Shown: positions 36,201 through 45,954, numbered from the stretch's first letter. The stretch: 64,000 bases of DNA from Metridium senile (GCA_949775045.1 OX459095.1:22658811-22722810); one strand, 5' to 3'. Notes: generated from the letters alone by a model not told the origin. A program made the numbers and translations.

Positions 36201-37586
36201 TTCCTATCACAACTAGAAAACAGTAAGTGGGCTTCCTGTGTAAAATCAAACAAATTTGTATTACAATATCTACACCCCAAAATCAGAAGGCATTATGGTT
36301 ATGTGAAAGTAGAGAATACGAACATTCATTTTATACAGCTATTTAAAAAATGTTTGATACTGAATAGTGCATTCCAATACCGAAATGCATTTTGGGTCAT
36401 GTTATATTGTCTAAACTAAAATCAATAGTAAGTAATATTTTTTAGTGGATTCTATCCGAAACAATATGCTAGCTACATATACACCTCTTCCAAAAATCGT
36501 TGTCGCAATCAAAGCTACAGTCCACACTAAGAAGCCTGCAAAGGATGTCGGTATTTCTTCTCTTGTCATCGATTTATTCATAGTATATTTTAATTGTACG
36601 TGTTTGTGTTATATGACCATAACAAGTTGTTACAGTGGAAAATGATTAAACAAATATTTACTGGAAAAAGTGTAATAAATCACAAATTCTGTTTATATAA
36701 CCGACATCCGTTGTAGGTTTTAGAGTGTGGTGTGGACTGTAGCTTCGGCTGCGACAACCATTTTTGAAATAGGTGTATATATGGAGCAGATCGCTGCATA
36801 TTTACTTCTTTTATTTATTTTCACGTTGATGAGACCCACAATGCCATTTGGTCTTGGAATGCACTATTTAGTATTCAACGTTTTTGGGAATAGCTGTATA
36901 CTTATTGTTCAAGTACTTCTTGATTCCAATAGACCTTTTCACGGTTCTCATCGAACAACCTCAGCCTCGATAGCGTGTAATATATTCTTTACAATTTGAC
37001 CATAGCCCGTAGAATGTTGAAGTATTTCATTTGTTTGACAATGTGTACATTCTAGAATGACTACGAGCTGTAGTCAAATTGTAATTAATATATCACACGC
37101 TATCGAGGCTGAGGTTGTGGACGAGAACCGTGAAAAGATCTATTGTTTGTCTGTTTATTTGTCAATAGTCCCCTCCACGGTTCCCTGCGTCATCTTAGGT
37201 AGATCTCAAGGTAGCCGGGCCTTTGCATCGAAACGAGACGAACGTTGAGCTTGCAATGATAGAGACCTTTCAAAACCTTGGCGGACAATTATTCACGTGT
37301 TTTTATCATTGCAAGCTCAACGTTTTCACGCTTCAATGCAAAGGCCCGGTTACCTTTCAAGATGGTGCAGGGAACTGCGAAAGGAACTATTGTAGTTCTT
37401 TTACTGGATGCCTGGATGCCTGTGTTTGTCTTCTTTGATGTAATTTGATATTAAAGTATTTCTGGCTGTTTTCCAGGTCCTACAGATTATATCATTGCTA
37501 CTACTAAAATGATTACAGGGACATCATGGATTGAATCGATGATGGACAACCTGCCACACTTGGACGCATCCAACCCATTTAGCTAG
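24209..37586 (+). CDS. VPS33A: VPS33A, SM-family subunit of HOPS/CORVET tethering complexes
   Basis: Sec1/Munc18 protein that templates SNARE assembly on late endosomes and lysosomes. Sixteen coding exons: 24209-24319, 24421-24486, 25079-25206, 26414-26495, 26896-26994, 27874-27990, 28957-29131, 29571-29767, 31652-31742, 32350-32504, 33168-33254, 33851-33985, 34698-34799, 35266-35332, 36103-36222, 37477-37586. All have GT-AG borders and phases that agree, for 1842 nt and 613 aa (human 596). Family blocks include [52 protein letters not shown], the [20 protein letters not shown] stretch, and a C-terminal [16 protein letters not shown]33A rather than VPS33B is judged from these blocks. The ATG at 24209 matches the usual N-terminus; an in-frame ATG at 24191 would add six residues. 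Exon 7 is preceded by four extra copies of its acceptor. Confidence 0.97.
24686..24950 (+). mobile_element. tRNA-derived SINE in VPS33A intron
   Basis: The head has an A-box-like GGGTGGCCTAGCAGTG and a B box GGGTTCGATTCC spaced as in tRNA genes, but it cannot fold as a whole tRNA. The body contains CTCCGGGTTATCCGGTTTCC, a block I recall from other invertebrate SINEs. It ends in TTTATTTATTTATAAT before an ATG-rich microsatellite at 24963-25010. Confidence 0.75.
25227..25614. mobile_element. Degenerate inverted-repeat element
   Basis: GCCCACTTTCTATATTTTT on the left is the inverse of GAAAATATAGAAAGTGAGC on the right. Inner blocks such as GTTATAAAGCAC and GCTTTATAACTG also pair. Confidence 0.5.
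27476..27650. mobile_element. Palindromic MITE with CTCCTCTGCAGGC ends
   Basis: CTCCTCTGCAGGCATC at the left and GTTGCCTGTGCAGGAGG at the right are inverted. Purine-rich and pyrimidine-rich blocks between them pair (TTTTCCTTTG with GGAAAAGGAAAG). Confidence 0.5.
28688..28972 (+). repeat. Five 63 bp tandem copies of the VPS33A exon-7 acceptor
   Basis: CGTGTTCTTGACATGG occurs at 28705, 28768, 28831, 28894 and 28957, each exactly 63 bp apart and each preceded by a T-rich tract and TAG. The last copy is the true start of exon 7; the first four are duplicates in the intron. Each unit is 21 codons and ends in TAG in the exon frame, so use of an upstream acceptor gives an immediate stop. Confidence 0.95.
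29306..29520 (+). mobile_element. Possible second SINE relic
   Basis: Two B-box-like strings occur, GGGTTCGAGTCCC near 29360 and TTTTCGAGTCCC near 29436, each followed by AGCTTGGG or AGCTATAGGG. No full A box is clear. Confidence 0.3.
29890..30087. mobile_element. Mutator-like hairpin MITE with exact 9 bp target duplication
   Basis: The two arms of this 198 bp element are almost perfect inverses around a centre of about 10 bp. The termini are TAGACTACGAGTAGTCC. GTAGGAAAC stands directly on both sides (29881-29889 and 30088-30096). A 9 bp target duplication points to the Mutator superfamily. Identical arms and intact duplications indicate recent insertion. It lies in the VPS33A intron after exon 8. 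Confidence 0.9.
30314..30563. mobile_element. GGGATC-rich inverted-repeat element, copy 1
   Basis: The ends CAGGGTCGTGACGAGGGATG and CATCCCTCGTCGACCCTG are inverted. The interior is built of many GGGATC(A) words, often AGGGATCA. A reverse-oriented relative is at 34059-34283. Confidence 0.75.
30575..30755. mobile_element. Palindromic MITE
   Basis: AGCTGGCCCAATTTTT at the left pairs with AAATATTTGGGTCCAGCT at the right. An inner GCGCGGTCTTATTC pairs with GAATAAAACCGTGCGC, and GAGAGAGTT with AACTCTCTC. Confidence 0.6.
30763..30864 (+). pseudogene. LINE reverse transcriptase fragment
   Basis: The frame reads [10 protein letters not shown] then [16 protein letters not shown] and stops after SGQN. 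The LDF-x-KAFD-x-VPH string is reverse transcriptase motif A of CR1/Jockey-type LINEs. Only about 34 codons remain before a TAA, and the flanking sequence is not coding. Confidence 0.7.
31170..31550. repeat. Dispersed repeat G, copy 1
   Basis: The block with CAACCTCAACCGTTTGCAAC, TTGAGATTCGCGCGC and GGAATGCAAAGAATG appears in reverse orientation at 54455-54700, in the same order and with similar spacing. The class is unknown. Confidence 0.6.
31837..32111. mobile_element. Tc1/mariner-type MITE, 275 bp
   Basis: The ends CAGTCAAAGGACATGAAGCG are inverted, with TA flanks at 31835-31836 and 32112-32113. The arms contain GCCCGTCTAGACTGCATTAT and its inverse. Confidence 0.88.
32973..33120. mobile_element. 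Palindromic MITE
   Basis: The ends ACCGAATCGAATTATGGC and GCCATATTTCGATTCGGT are inverted. An inner CTTGACTGCCCAGCCTCG pairs with CGAGGCTAGACAGTCAAG. It ends 47 bp before VPS33A exon 11. Confidence 0.7.
33304..33542. mobile_element. MITE with ACCGTATTTACTCGAATAAG-type ends
   Basis: ACCGTATTTATTCGAATAAG at the left and CTTATTCGAGTAAATACGGT at the right are inverted. The GCGCCG unit is repeated at both ends. Similar ends are common in invertebrate and fish repeats from memory. Confidence 0.75.
34059..34283. mobile_element. GGGATC-rich inverted-repeat element, copy 2
   Basis: The left end CAGGGTCGTGACGAGGGATG is the same as copy 1, but the interior is inverted relative to it (TGATCCC words). 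The right end is decayed to ACATCCCTTGTC. The family is therefore present twice within one gene. Confidence 0.7.
34854..35021. mobile_element. Palindromic MITE with GGTCACGTG arms
   Basis: TAGGCCTTGTACAACAACAG at the left pairs with CTGTTGTTGCAAAAGGCCTA at the right, and AGGTCACGTG pairs with TCACGTGACC. It starts about 55 bp after exon 13. A GATG-rich microsatellite follows at 35027-35150. Confidence 0.7.
35464..36050 (+). repeat. ATTC-rich satellite with higher-order units
   Basis: The basic word is (T)CATTCATT. Longer units of roughly 85-120 bp recur at least five times, each with TTTAGAAATGCATTCAATCA, then ATTTATTTATTGAA, then CATCATACATTCATACTTTC. It lies in the VPS33A intron before exon 15. 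Confidence 0.85.
36482..36775. mobile_element. MITE family B, copy 1
   Basis: The ends CACCTCTTCCAAAAATCGTT and TTTTTGAAATAGGTG are inverted with TA flanks. Subterminal blocks AAGCCTGCAAAGGATGTCG and CCGACATCCGTTGTAGG pair. Copies 2 and 3 are at 37731-37995 and 51752-51989. The ends share CACCT with family A. Confidence 0.8.
36928..37145. mobile_element. MITE family C, copy 1
   Basis: The ends CAATAGACCTTTTCACGGTT are inverted. Inner arms CTCAGCCTCGATAGCGTGTA and its inverse pair. A full second copy is at 42227-42449 and a half copy at about 38040-38132. Confidence 0.8.
37163..37392. mobile_element. Palindromic MITE before VPS33A last exon
   Basis: CAATAGTCCCCTCCACGGTT pairs with AACTGCGAAAGGAACTATTG, GGGCCTTTGCATCG pairs with CAATGCAAAGGCCC, and AACGTTGAGCTTGCAATGAT pairs with its exact inverse at about 37305-37324. 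Confidence 0.7.
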
Positions 37587-37730
37587 AAATATACTTACTG
37601 AACTATAGAATACACGCTTACATATCCGAAACAACACTAAATATGTTGGGTCTAATAGACCATTTCAGTCACAGATATAAACGCAGCTTTCTTCTGGTGA
37701 AGTCCAACTCGAGTGTAATACACCTATTTC

Positions 37731-37995
37731 AAAAATCGTTGTCGCCGCCGAAGGTACAGACTACACTCTGAAGCCTGCAAAGGATGTCGACAACATGAAT
37801 ATAAATTGTTGGTTTATTTCTCGTTTTTTCAATAAATATTTGTTTCATCATCTACTACTGCAACAGCTATTTGCTGGTCATATAACACAAACACGCACAA
37901 TCAAAGATATGCTATGAATAAATCGATAACATGAGATGATATACCGACATCCTTTGCTGCAGCCATTATTGCGACAAAGATTTTTGAAATAGGTA
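37731..37995. mobile_element. MITE family B, copy 2
   Basis: The ends CACCTATTTCAAAAATCGTT and GATTTTTGAAATAGGTA are inverted, with the GCAAAGGATGTCG and GACATCCTTTGC blocks inside. Left flank TA. Confidence 0.75.
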
Positions 37996-38132
37996 TATAT
38001 ACTTTAGAATTAGGATTCGGCCCGTCGAATTTTTAAATATTGCAATTGTTTGATGAGGTGTAGCCAAATTGTAAAGAATATGTTACACGCTATTGATACT
38101 GATTGACGAGAACTGTGAAAACGACTATTGGT

Positions 38133-38370
38133 GGATTGCAACCATTTCCAGGAGAGCGAATTGAACAAAAGGACCACCAGTCACGGTGATGGTTTTCTTT
38201 TGTCAAGTCCAACAGCATGGCTGCCGTTTCTTTGGATTGCAACCATTACCAGGAGAGCAAATTGAACAAAAGGACCACCAGTCACGGTGATGGTTTTCTT
38301 TTGTCAAATCCACCAGCATGGCTGCCTTTTCTTTTGTTCAATTCACTCTCCTGGGAATGGTTGCAATCCC
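38133..38370. repeat. Tandem plus inverted repeat, GGATTGCAACCATT unit
   Basis: GGATTGCAACCATTTCCAGG begins a unit of roughly 90 bp that is repeated directly at about 38231. The right end is the inverse (CCTGGGAATGGTTGCAATCC). A palindromic element thus has its left arm duplicated. Confidence 0.75.
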
Positions 38371-38510
38371 CCTATTGCACTAGTTTGTACAAATGTCTTG
38401 GTATCACTGGAGCCGAACAGTGTGACTAGTGTATCGTTCGTTAGCGGTAATGTTATGCTTCTTGTCTGGTTCATGTCTGATCGAGGGAATTCTTCGTTAG
38501 TCGGCAATTA

Positions 38511-38688
38511 ATAGACCTCTTTACCTTCCTTGTTTGTTGTCTCATTTCAGATCACGTGATGCTACCCTTGGGAATTGTTTCTTTCACATGTAAATGATAT
38601 AACACGTTCATCATAAAAGAACAATTCTCATGGGAATGACACGTGGTCTGAAATGGGCAATTTGCATACGGAGGTAAAGAGGTCTATT
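38511..38688. mobile_element. MITE family D, copy with intact ends
   Basis: AATAGACCTCTTTACC and GGTAAAGAGGTCTATT are inverted. Inner TTTCAGATCACGTGATG pairs with CACGTGGTCTGAAA. A diverged relative is at 21583-21764. Confidence 0.7.
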
Positions 38689-39100
38689 CGCTTTTATCAC
38701 GGGCCGCCATATTGGTTGAAACAATAGGTTTTGAATCCCTTGGGTGCCGTGGACCTCGCTTTCATGCGTTTCAGAACGTTCCAAACAAAGGTTTTCGCTC
38801 TCATGGGAATAAACATGGCCGTTGTGTGATAAAGGCCAATTGCTAATGGTCTTTTAATAGTTCGTTACTGTTTCACGGATTTTTTTATCTAAGATAAACA
38901 TTCTCAAAACTCTAGAATAAATACAAAATTATAATAAAATACAATGTATTATAGATCAATAACTACATTTAAATAGAAAATAAAGACATGTTGAATATAT
39001 AAAATGTGACATTTAAATAACTATAAGTAGTGATGTATTAATTCAATTTTTGATTTGCAACTAAGAAACGTACCAGTAGCATAGCAATGGATACTTCAGA

Positions 39101-39315
39101 CTTGATGTAACTATGACTACACCACTGACCACCATGACCGTGGCCCATCCACCAGTAATATAACAATGAATGTTGATGTTCAACACCTGTAGTAAATAGC
39201 ATTTGATGTAACCATGACTACACCACTGACCAATATGACCGTGGCCCATCCACCAGTAATATAACAATGAATGTTGATGTTCAACACCTGTAGTGTCTGT
39301 AGTAAATAGCATTTG
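39101..39315. repeat. Tandem duplication of about 100 bp
   Basis: The unit with GACTACACCACTGACCA and TGACCGTGGCCCATCCACCA is present twice in direct order with few differences. The second copy has an extra GTGTCTGTAG before TAAATAGCAT. Confidence 0.85.
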
Positions 39316-40131
39316 ATCTTGACAAATACAAAAATACTTTCTTGAATATACATAGCGGTATGCATGAAATGTAGTGCTTGGAATGTAGTCCAAAAGACAA
39401 CACAAATGTCTACTGGAAATGAATACAATATCACTATTGCAAGTTGGTGGATATTTGTATTGAAGACAGAAATATCAGGATTCAGGAAAATCAAATTCTC
39501 TCACGGTGATAATCATTGGATGGTTGTTTAATAAGAGCATAGTAACTAATGAGTGCGGGGATGGCTGTCTTTTAAAAAGTGAACACACGACGAAAGAAAC
39601 AGCAAGGAAGAGAATTGAACGGACTATGACTGGCTTATACGATACATTCGCGAACTAAGTCAAGATAACCGCATAATCTCACGATCATAATCCGTGTCTC
39701 CAGGTAGACCACAATTGTGGGGTGAACGATCGAGAACATATCTGTTTGAAAATGAGGATCATTATATAGTGTTTTGAGGATGTATGGACCGTGTCTTTAA
39801 TAACCAGATATCCGCTGCAATAACCATCCATTAAGCGAGACGTTACGGTGAATCGAGATACTTTTGGAGGATTCTAATTTTTGCTTAATTCGTTTGTTAT
39901 CAGTAATACGTTTGTTTTAGAGAGTTATTAGAGAGTGTTTGCGTGGCACTGAAAGATCGAAAATTAATCGTTGAACAAAATTGGAGCCGCAAAATTGTCC
40001 TGTCACATTGAACTTATTAAGTTAAGGTGTCCAGCAGACAAACGTTTACCAGACACTCGGACTCGCAGTTTATACGTACGTACACACAACAAAGTGGGAC
40101 ACAGACAGACGGACAGACAGACGAATCCACG

Positions 40132-42064
40132 ATGATAACGGAACGATTTCTACCTTCCAAGAACCTTTACCGTAACATGTACAGTCGATCCAAGGAGCGA
40201 TTGGTGTTTCTACTATGTCTTATTGTTTGTGTTTTCTTCTGGTATAATAACAGACAAGCACACGAAGCGATCATGAGACATGAACGATCTTTATCTATGT
40301 TAAACACTGCTCTAACGGAGAAACTCGACGATACTCACTATAATAGCAGGTTAGTGATTCAACCTTGGTTTTCACTAGCAGCATAAGTGCAACTAACATT
40401 TGCAGACTATGCAGTTGTGTACTTCTCATTAGCGGCCCTTTTTCACACCTATAGTGTGATAAGTGCAACACTGAGTCTGCGTATGGTGTTTGAGCTTGTG
40501 CTTCTGTTTCTCGACGTGAAAACCAAGTTTTACTTGTCATATAGCATGCATAAATGTGGCATCGGTTCGTGATATTACGAGCATGTGTAATGACCGTATA
40601 TGGTAAGTTACGAAATGTGTTCATAGCCGACTTTCGAGATATTCTTGAGTAGTCACATAAAACTGAGAAATGTAGCAGGGTTCCCGGCATAAAAAATGGA
40701 TTACTATATCACGAACGACTGAGCATTTTTCACGAAGCCTCGTCTTGATTCCTTTGTTGCAAATCGAGCATATACTTCGCTAGAGAAAATATAAAAAGTA
40801 TGCCAATACCGTATAAAGACTAGCCTCCACTTTGACTGAAAAATACCTCATACATGGTGTCCCTCAAGGCTCCATACTCAGGCCAATGCTATTTTCTATC
40901 TATATCTCTGCGCCACAGTTTTCTGCGCCATTTTGAAAGGTAGCGAGACGAGTGGTGAGCGTGCAATAAGGCATCTACTTTAATTATGAATAATTGTCTA
41001 GTCCATCAAGGTGTTAAAAGGTCTCTAATTGCAAGCTCACAGTTCGTCTTATCTCATGTTTTTCTAATGATGATTTTGTTTCTTCCAGGATCATCACTAA
41101 TCTAACCAATCCATCCCAATGTTCCCCGCGCTCCAACGTCGTCTTCCTCAAAACACATCGTACCGCAGGCTCAACTATTACCAACATGCTGAACCGATAC
41201 GGTGACAAACACAATCTAACGTTCGTTCTTCCCAATAGAGGTCACTACCGCCTAGGCTGGCCTTATCAGTTCACATCCACCTCATACTCACCTTTACTCG
41301 GTAAAACACCTAATATACTATGTAACCACGCCAGGTATAACCGTGAGGAACTGGACCGACTAATGCCAAAAGGTACTTATCACGTGACTATCATTCGTGA
41401 CCCCGCTGACCAATTTTCGTCAGTTTTCGAGGAGTTTGAACTAGCTAGTATATATGGCATCAATTCTACGGAACCTTTGAGGACGTTTATGGTAAAACCT
41501 TGGTTTTATTTAGAAAAGGCTTTAGGGAATGACAAAATACCGGCGATTGAGTTTCATAGGCTGCAGCTAGCTCGAAATGGTATGTTATTTGACTTGGGTT
41601 TGTCTCCCGAAGAACATGAAAACGATGCAAATATCCGCGCGTATATTAAGAGACTGGAACGAGAATTCGATTTTGTGATGATAAAAGAATATTTCGACGA
41701 GTCAATGGTGCTCTTCAAGAAGCTGATGTGCTGGGAATTGGACGATGTGGTGTATATTGCGCTAAACAAACGATCAAACATCATCAATAAAACAATCAAC
41801 CATTCAAAGAAAATACGTGATTGGAACCGCGGTGATAATATATTATACAAATACTTCAATCAAACGTTCTGGAAGAAGGTCCGTCAGTATGGCAGTCAGT
41901 TTGATAACGACCTTAAAACATTACGAGCGAAGTTGAACTATTGGAAAGACGCTTGTGCGCATGACAGTACCTCTAGTCACGTGACTTCATTGTGTGATAA
42001 AATGCTGACCAATGAGACTAGTTACATAGACTACTTACAGAGTAAACAAAATGGTGATACGTGA
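40132..42064 (+). CDS. Galactose-3-O-sulfotransferase (GAL3ST family)
   Basis: Golgi type II enzyme that transfers sulfate from PAPS to the 3-OH of galactose on glycolipids or glycans. Coding exons 40132-40349 and 41089-42064 (phase 2 to 1) give 1194 nt and 397 aa. Cytoplasmic tail residues 1-23, membrane anchor 24-40 (LVFLLCLIVCVFFWYNN), a stem with a sequon (NLT 77-79), then the PAPS-binding loop LKTHRTAGST at about 93-102 and the 3'-phosphate motif IIRDPADQF at about 174-182. Other GAL3ST blocks are ILCNHARY, FFDLG-like MLFDLG, EYFDESMVLFKKLMCWELDDV, and FNQTFWKKV. GAL3ST1 (cerebroside sulfotransferase) looks closest from memory, but the paralogue and acceptor cannot be fixed. An RT fragment lies in its intron. 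The last 114 bases of coding sequence are repeated just downstream. Confidence 0.93.
40828..40915 (+). pseudogene. LINE reverse transcriptase fragment (GVPQGSIL motif)
   Basis: The frame reads TLTEKYLIHGVPQGSILRPMLFSIYISAP. GVPQGS-x-LGP-x-LF is the conserved motif B region of non-LTR reverse transcriptases. Here Gly after Leu is replaced by Arg, and no other RT part is visible. It lies in the sulfotransferase intron. Confidence 0.75.
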
Positions 42065-42208
42065 GATGTATGCTTGTGCGCATGACAGTACCTCTAGTCA
42101 CGTGACTACATTGTGTGCTAAAATGCTGACCAATGAGACTAGTTACGTAGACTACTTACAGAGTAAACAAAATGGTGATACGTGAGATGTATGCTTGTGC
42201 GCATGACA
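41951..42208 (+). repeat. 121 bp tandem duplication of the sulfotransferase 3' coding end
   Basis: GCTTGTGCGCATGACAGTAC begins at 41951 and 42072, and its first 16 bases recur at 42193. The spacing is 121 bp both times. Copy 1 codes for the last residues and the stop; copy 2 lies in the 3' UTR with about three substitutions. Confidence 0.95.
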
Positions 42209-42226
42209 TCTGTTGCTTGTACGCTG

Positions 42227-42449
42227 CAATAGACCTTTTCACTGTTCACGTCCACAAACTCAGCCTCGATAGCGTGTAATGTATTCTTTATAATTTGACT
42301 ACAGCATGCGGTAATTTTAGGAATATTCACATTATCAAACAATTGAAGAATTCCACGGACTATAGTCAACTGAATTATAAAGAATATATTAAACGCTATC
42401 GAGGCTGAGGTTGTAATTGTACGAATCGAACCATGAAAAGGTTGATTGC
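42227..42449. mobile_element. MITE family C, copy 2
   Basis: Starts CAATAGACCTTTTCACTGTT and ends ATGAAAAGGTTGATTG, with arms CTCAGCCTCGATAGCGTGTA and its inverse. It follows directly on the third partial 121 bp unit. Confidence 0.75.
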
Positions 42450-42720
42450 ACTGTACATTTCGCCATATAATCAGTTGTTGCATGAGTAAAGCGGTCAGTT
42501 TACTCATTTTTTTTAACTTAAACTAATACGTTTGAGCAGTATATCAATATTTTTGATTACAAATACTTCAAACAGATAAAAACTTAAAAACAGGATATTT
42601 ACACACGGAAATTCGTACGCATTTTTTAACTTAAACCGGATAAACATAAGTAAAAGGATATAAGCATGCATGAAACGTTTCTAAAACTCTTTTGTTTAAT
42701 GTGGTGTATAAATCATCATA

Positions 42721-43042
42721 GAGTACCGAAGTGTGACGTCACTGGCTTTTCCTATTCAAATAATTTTCATCATAGAATGCTAGTCAAAAAATAGGCTTCC
42801 CGAAAATATGATTTTTTGAATGTAAAATTTTCTCCATGCAAAGTCTCTTATTTTTGGCCTGATTCTAACCGGTTGGAACCAGGGCAAAAATAAGAGACTT
42901 TGTATGGAGAACATAAGAGACTTTGTATGGAGAACATTAAAATTTTCGGGCAGCCTATATTTTGACTAGCATTCTATGATGAGAGTAGTCTGAATACGAA
43001 AAGATAAAAAAACAAAATTGTGACGTCATCACTTCGGTACTC
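42721..43042. mobile_element. TA-flanked MITE with GAGTACCGAAGTG ends, 322 bp
   Basis: GAGTACCGAAGTGTGACGTC and GACGTCATCACTTCGGTACTC are inverted with TA flanks. Inner CATAGAATGCTAGTCAAAA pairs with TTTGACTAGCATTCTATG. The right arm has a small internal duplication of AAGAGACTTTGTATGGAGAA. Confidence 0.8.
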
Positions 43043-43100
43043 TATTTATAGCTTTATTTAATACACTATTTGTAACAGTATACGTTTTATATAGTTATAA

Positions 43101-43293
43101 AGGCCCGTTTACATTAGCAGTGTTATCGCGCTATGAGCGGCGTTTTCAATGGCGATTATTTTATGACGATTATTTTATTATTTTATCAAACTGATCGTGT
43201 GTTCGAAAAACGGAAAAACTGCTATCTGTCTCTATTGAAATTACCGGTCATATATTTTAATCGCGCGATAAAATTGCTAGTGTAAATGGGCCT
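43101..43293. mobile_element. Harbinger-type MITE, relative of 1932-2070
   Basis: AGGCCCGTTTACATTAGCA and TGCTAGTGTAAATGGGCCT are inverted. Internal CGCGCGATAAAATTGC resembles the TCGCGCGACAAAACTGC arm of the copy at 1932-2070. The left flank is TAA. Confidence 0.7.
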
Positions 43294-43373
43294 TGAGGAG
43301 TAGCATGATATTAAGTAATTGGTGGTATAAATCAACAGATGTTGGTGATTATAGGAATGATAAACTATATATA

Positions 43374-43536
43374 CACCTAATTGCAATAACATTGTCATAT
43401 AAAAAAGAAAATTACAACATAGGAATTAATTAAAAGACAAAAGAAGAAGTTCATCTTGAGTAATCTGCTTTTGTCTTTTAATTAATTCCTATTTTTTAAT
43501 TTTCTTTTTTATATGACAATGTTATTGCAATTAGGT
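43374..43536. mobile_element. MITE family A, copy 2
   Basis: The ends CACCTAATTGCAATAACATT and AATGTTATTGCAATTAGGTG are inverted, with TA-rich flanks and the AGGAATTAATTAAAAGACAA arm and its inverse. Confidence 0.85.
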
Positions 43537-43547
43537 GTATATATATA

Positions 43548-43895
43548 TAGGCAAATAAATTATGAATGGCGGTTGTAATTGACCAAGTGATAAACTGATG
43601 AGTGGGTGGTGTTATGAGTATGATAAATATATAGGAATGATAAACTATATATATGATAAACTATATATATATGATATAATGATAAACTATATAATAGGCA
43701 AATAAATAATGAATGGCGCACGTGCCTGAACAAGTGATAAATGGATAAGTGGGTCGTGTTATGAGTATGGTAAATATAGAGGAATGCATGATAAACTATA
43801 TATATAGGCAAATAAATAATGAATGGCGCACGTGCTTGAACAAGTGATATATAAATGAGTGGGTCGTGTTATGAGTATGGTAAATATGAATAAGC
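43548..43895. repeat. Three-copy minisatellite
   Basis: AGGCAAATAAATAATGAATG starts three direct units (near 43550, 43698 and 43807). Each runs through GTGATAAA-like and GAGTGGGTSGTGTTATGAGT blocks to GATAAACTATATATA. MITE A copy 2 sits at its left edge, next to the same GATAAACTATATATA sequence. Confidence 0.75.
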
Positions 43896-45946
43896 AAACA
43901 TTTGGCCAGAAGTTTAAATAAGAAAGATCGAATCGAAAAGTATATTATTAATTAAGCTTACTTTTATTCTCTTGAATGAATAGAGTAACAGACTGAAAAC
44001 GAATAAGGATGAATGAATGGAAAAATAACTACATGAATGATTGAATAGATGAATAAAGACGTTATCGGATAAATGAATGAATGAATATTAATGCAGGAAC
44101 TAGTAAATGAAGGAAAAATGGAATGAATGAATTAGTTTATTTAGTATAGTTTATTTCTATACCTCTATTCAGCGGCCAACCTCTATTAAGCGGCCACTTT
44201 GGAAATTTTACGCCTAAAATTAAAGTTGAGCTTTGTAGCTATATTTCTTTCTTTCTAGAAGGTACGTTTTGTAAGATTAATACATTGCGTACCGATATCT
44301 ATAACATGCACTACTCCCCTTTTACATAATCACTAAGTTAGTCATAGTTTTATTTATTATTTATGTGCATTAATATTATCTAGAATCAAATACGCCTGAA
44401 GACTCGCCTGAAGGACTAACAACGTTATTTTTGTACAAAATGAGATACATAAGACACACATATACCGCTCTTTGTGGTTGTTAAAAGAACGTTCAAGAAT
44501 ACTTAAAAACTACGAAATTTAAATGCAAGACCCCATTTAAAAGTGTACGCTTTAACTACAGATCGTGTTGAAATAAATGCAATGATGTGTTTAAAGCTTA
44601 ACGCTCGAAATACCCTGCTAGCAGATGGAGTTTGTCTCTCTTTTCTACAAAGGAGGAAAACTACTTTTTCTTTTTCGTCTGAATATTAGACAAACTTCCT
44701 CAGTCTTCAAGAAAAGCTCCATGTATAATGAATAAGTTATGTTTGTTATTTCAATTATATACTGGATGGTAGGAATGTACAAGTATTTATGAAGAATAAT
44801 AGTTCTGTCACTTTATTTTCTCAATGATTGTAGTATCAAGGACTCATCTGAACACTTTAAATTAGGTCTTTCATGATTCGTGATATTTTTGAATCCCCTG
44901 AATTGGGTTTTATTCCTTGATTAATCCAGCTTTGTTAAACTGAGTTTTATTGCAACGAAAATTAATTAGAAATATTATCAAGGAACTGCCTGACCAAAGC
45001 AAGCAAATCGGTGTTTTCGTACATTGTCGCAAGACATATAGGTTTGCGTTTTTCAATCCGCCTTTCAAGTCTTGCCGCGACCACAACTGCCCTGAATCAA
45101 CAATGCCTGCTTGAGGCAAAAACAAACTAAAATAGTTTCCTTGAAACACAAGAAATGGTCTCTTGAAAGCACTTTTAAACCGCCAAACTCTTATCAATAC
45201 ACAGGCTGTACCTAAAGACGAAAAATGTTTTGTTGTTACAATACATTCAAGTATCTTGCAAGAAGCACTTTTAAACTTAAGTGCTAAAACGTTTTATTGC
45301 GACCAAAATTACATGGAATTTGAAAATGAATTTGTACAGAAATATTGAGAGACGAAATCCCCACGTTCCTTGATGCGCTATAAAAACTACGTCTCCCATT
45401 AGATATTATATTAGCTGGTAAAAATTGCTCAGTAAGCGACCATTTAATATATAAAAACATTTATAAAAAAGTGTTTATATCATATCTATATAATATGATA
45501 ATATATATACAATTCGAGATCAATAAATGACATAATATAAAATATCTTAACAAAATATCTTAAGATATGCTACAAATGTAAAATCTTTAAATAACTTAAT
45601 GGCGGCTAGATGCAGCAAAAACATGGCTACGCTAATCTTTCAATGTGGTTTTCGCTATCGTTTTGGCCAGTTTTCAAGCCAATAATATGAGCAGTTTCTA
45701 ATCCATCTTAACTAACTCGCGTTTCTCTTCCCGGCTATCGTTTATTTAACATGATTGAATGGAGGCTAATTAGGAAAGAGCTAATTTGAATTACCATTAT
45801 AACTTGCTAAATATCTCATGAATGGAATTATATTGATAGAGCAGTACGCATGCGCGAGGTGAAATGGTTCTACGATTGTCACTCAGAAGTAGAATTGTGT
45901 CGGTAATTCGTTGTTCTTATTATTAAATGATTAAAACATATTCGGC

Positions 45947-45954
45947 TATAAAAG
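45947..45954 (+). promoter_or_regulatory. Candidate TATA box
   Basis: TATAAAAG lies upstream of a stretch that ends in a strong donor (ACAA before GTAAGT at 46109). A start about 30 bp downstream would give a 5' UTR exon of roughly 45978-46109, spliced to the exon at 46419. Confidence 0.45.

Larger units (their letters stand above)
37587..40131. other. Intergenic region between VPS33A and GAL3ST-like gene
   Basis: No exon is supported. The region contains MITE B copy 2, half of a family C element, a tandem and inverted repeat at 38133-38370, a family D MITE, and a tandem duplication at 39101-39315. The last part is the sulfotransferase 5' UTR and promoter, with a CAGA-repeat tract at 40101-40122. 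Confidence 0.5.
42450..45946. other. Intergenic repeat region
   Basis: No exon is supported. It contains four repeats listed separately (42721-43042, 43101-43293, 43374-43536, 43548-43895). A CCTCTATTAAGCGGCCA repeat word appears near 44185. The rest is AT-rich and unassigned. Confidence 0.45.

Noticed and set aside
36096..36419. Long read-through frame after VPS33A exon 15
   Set aside because: The coding part stops at the donor at 36222; the rest is intron that happens to stay open.
44910..45197. 95-residue minus-strand frame
   Set aside because: No family resemblance, no splice context, and composition like surrounding AT-rich DNA.
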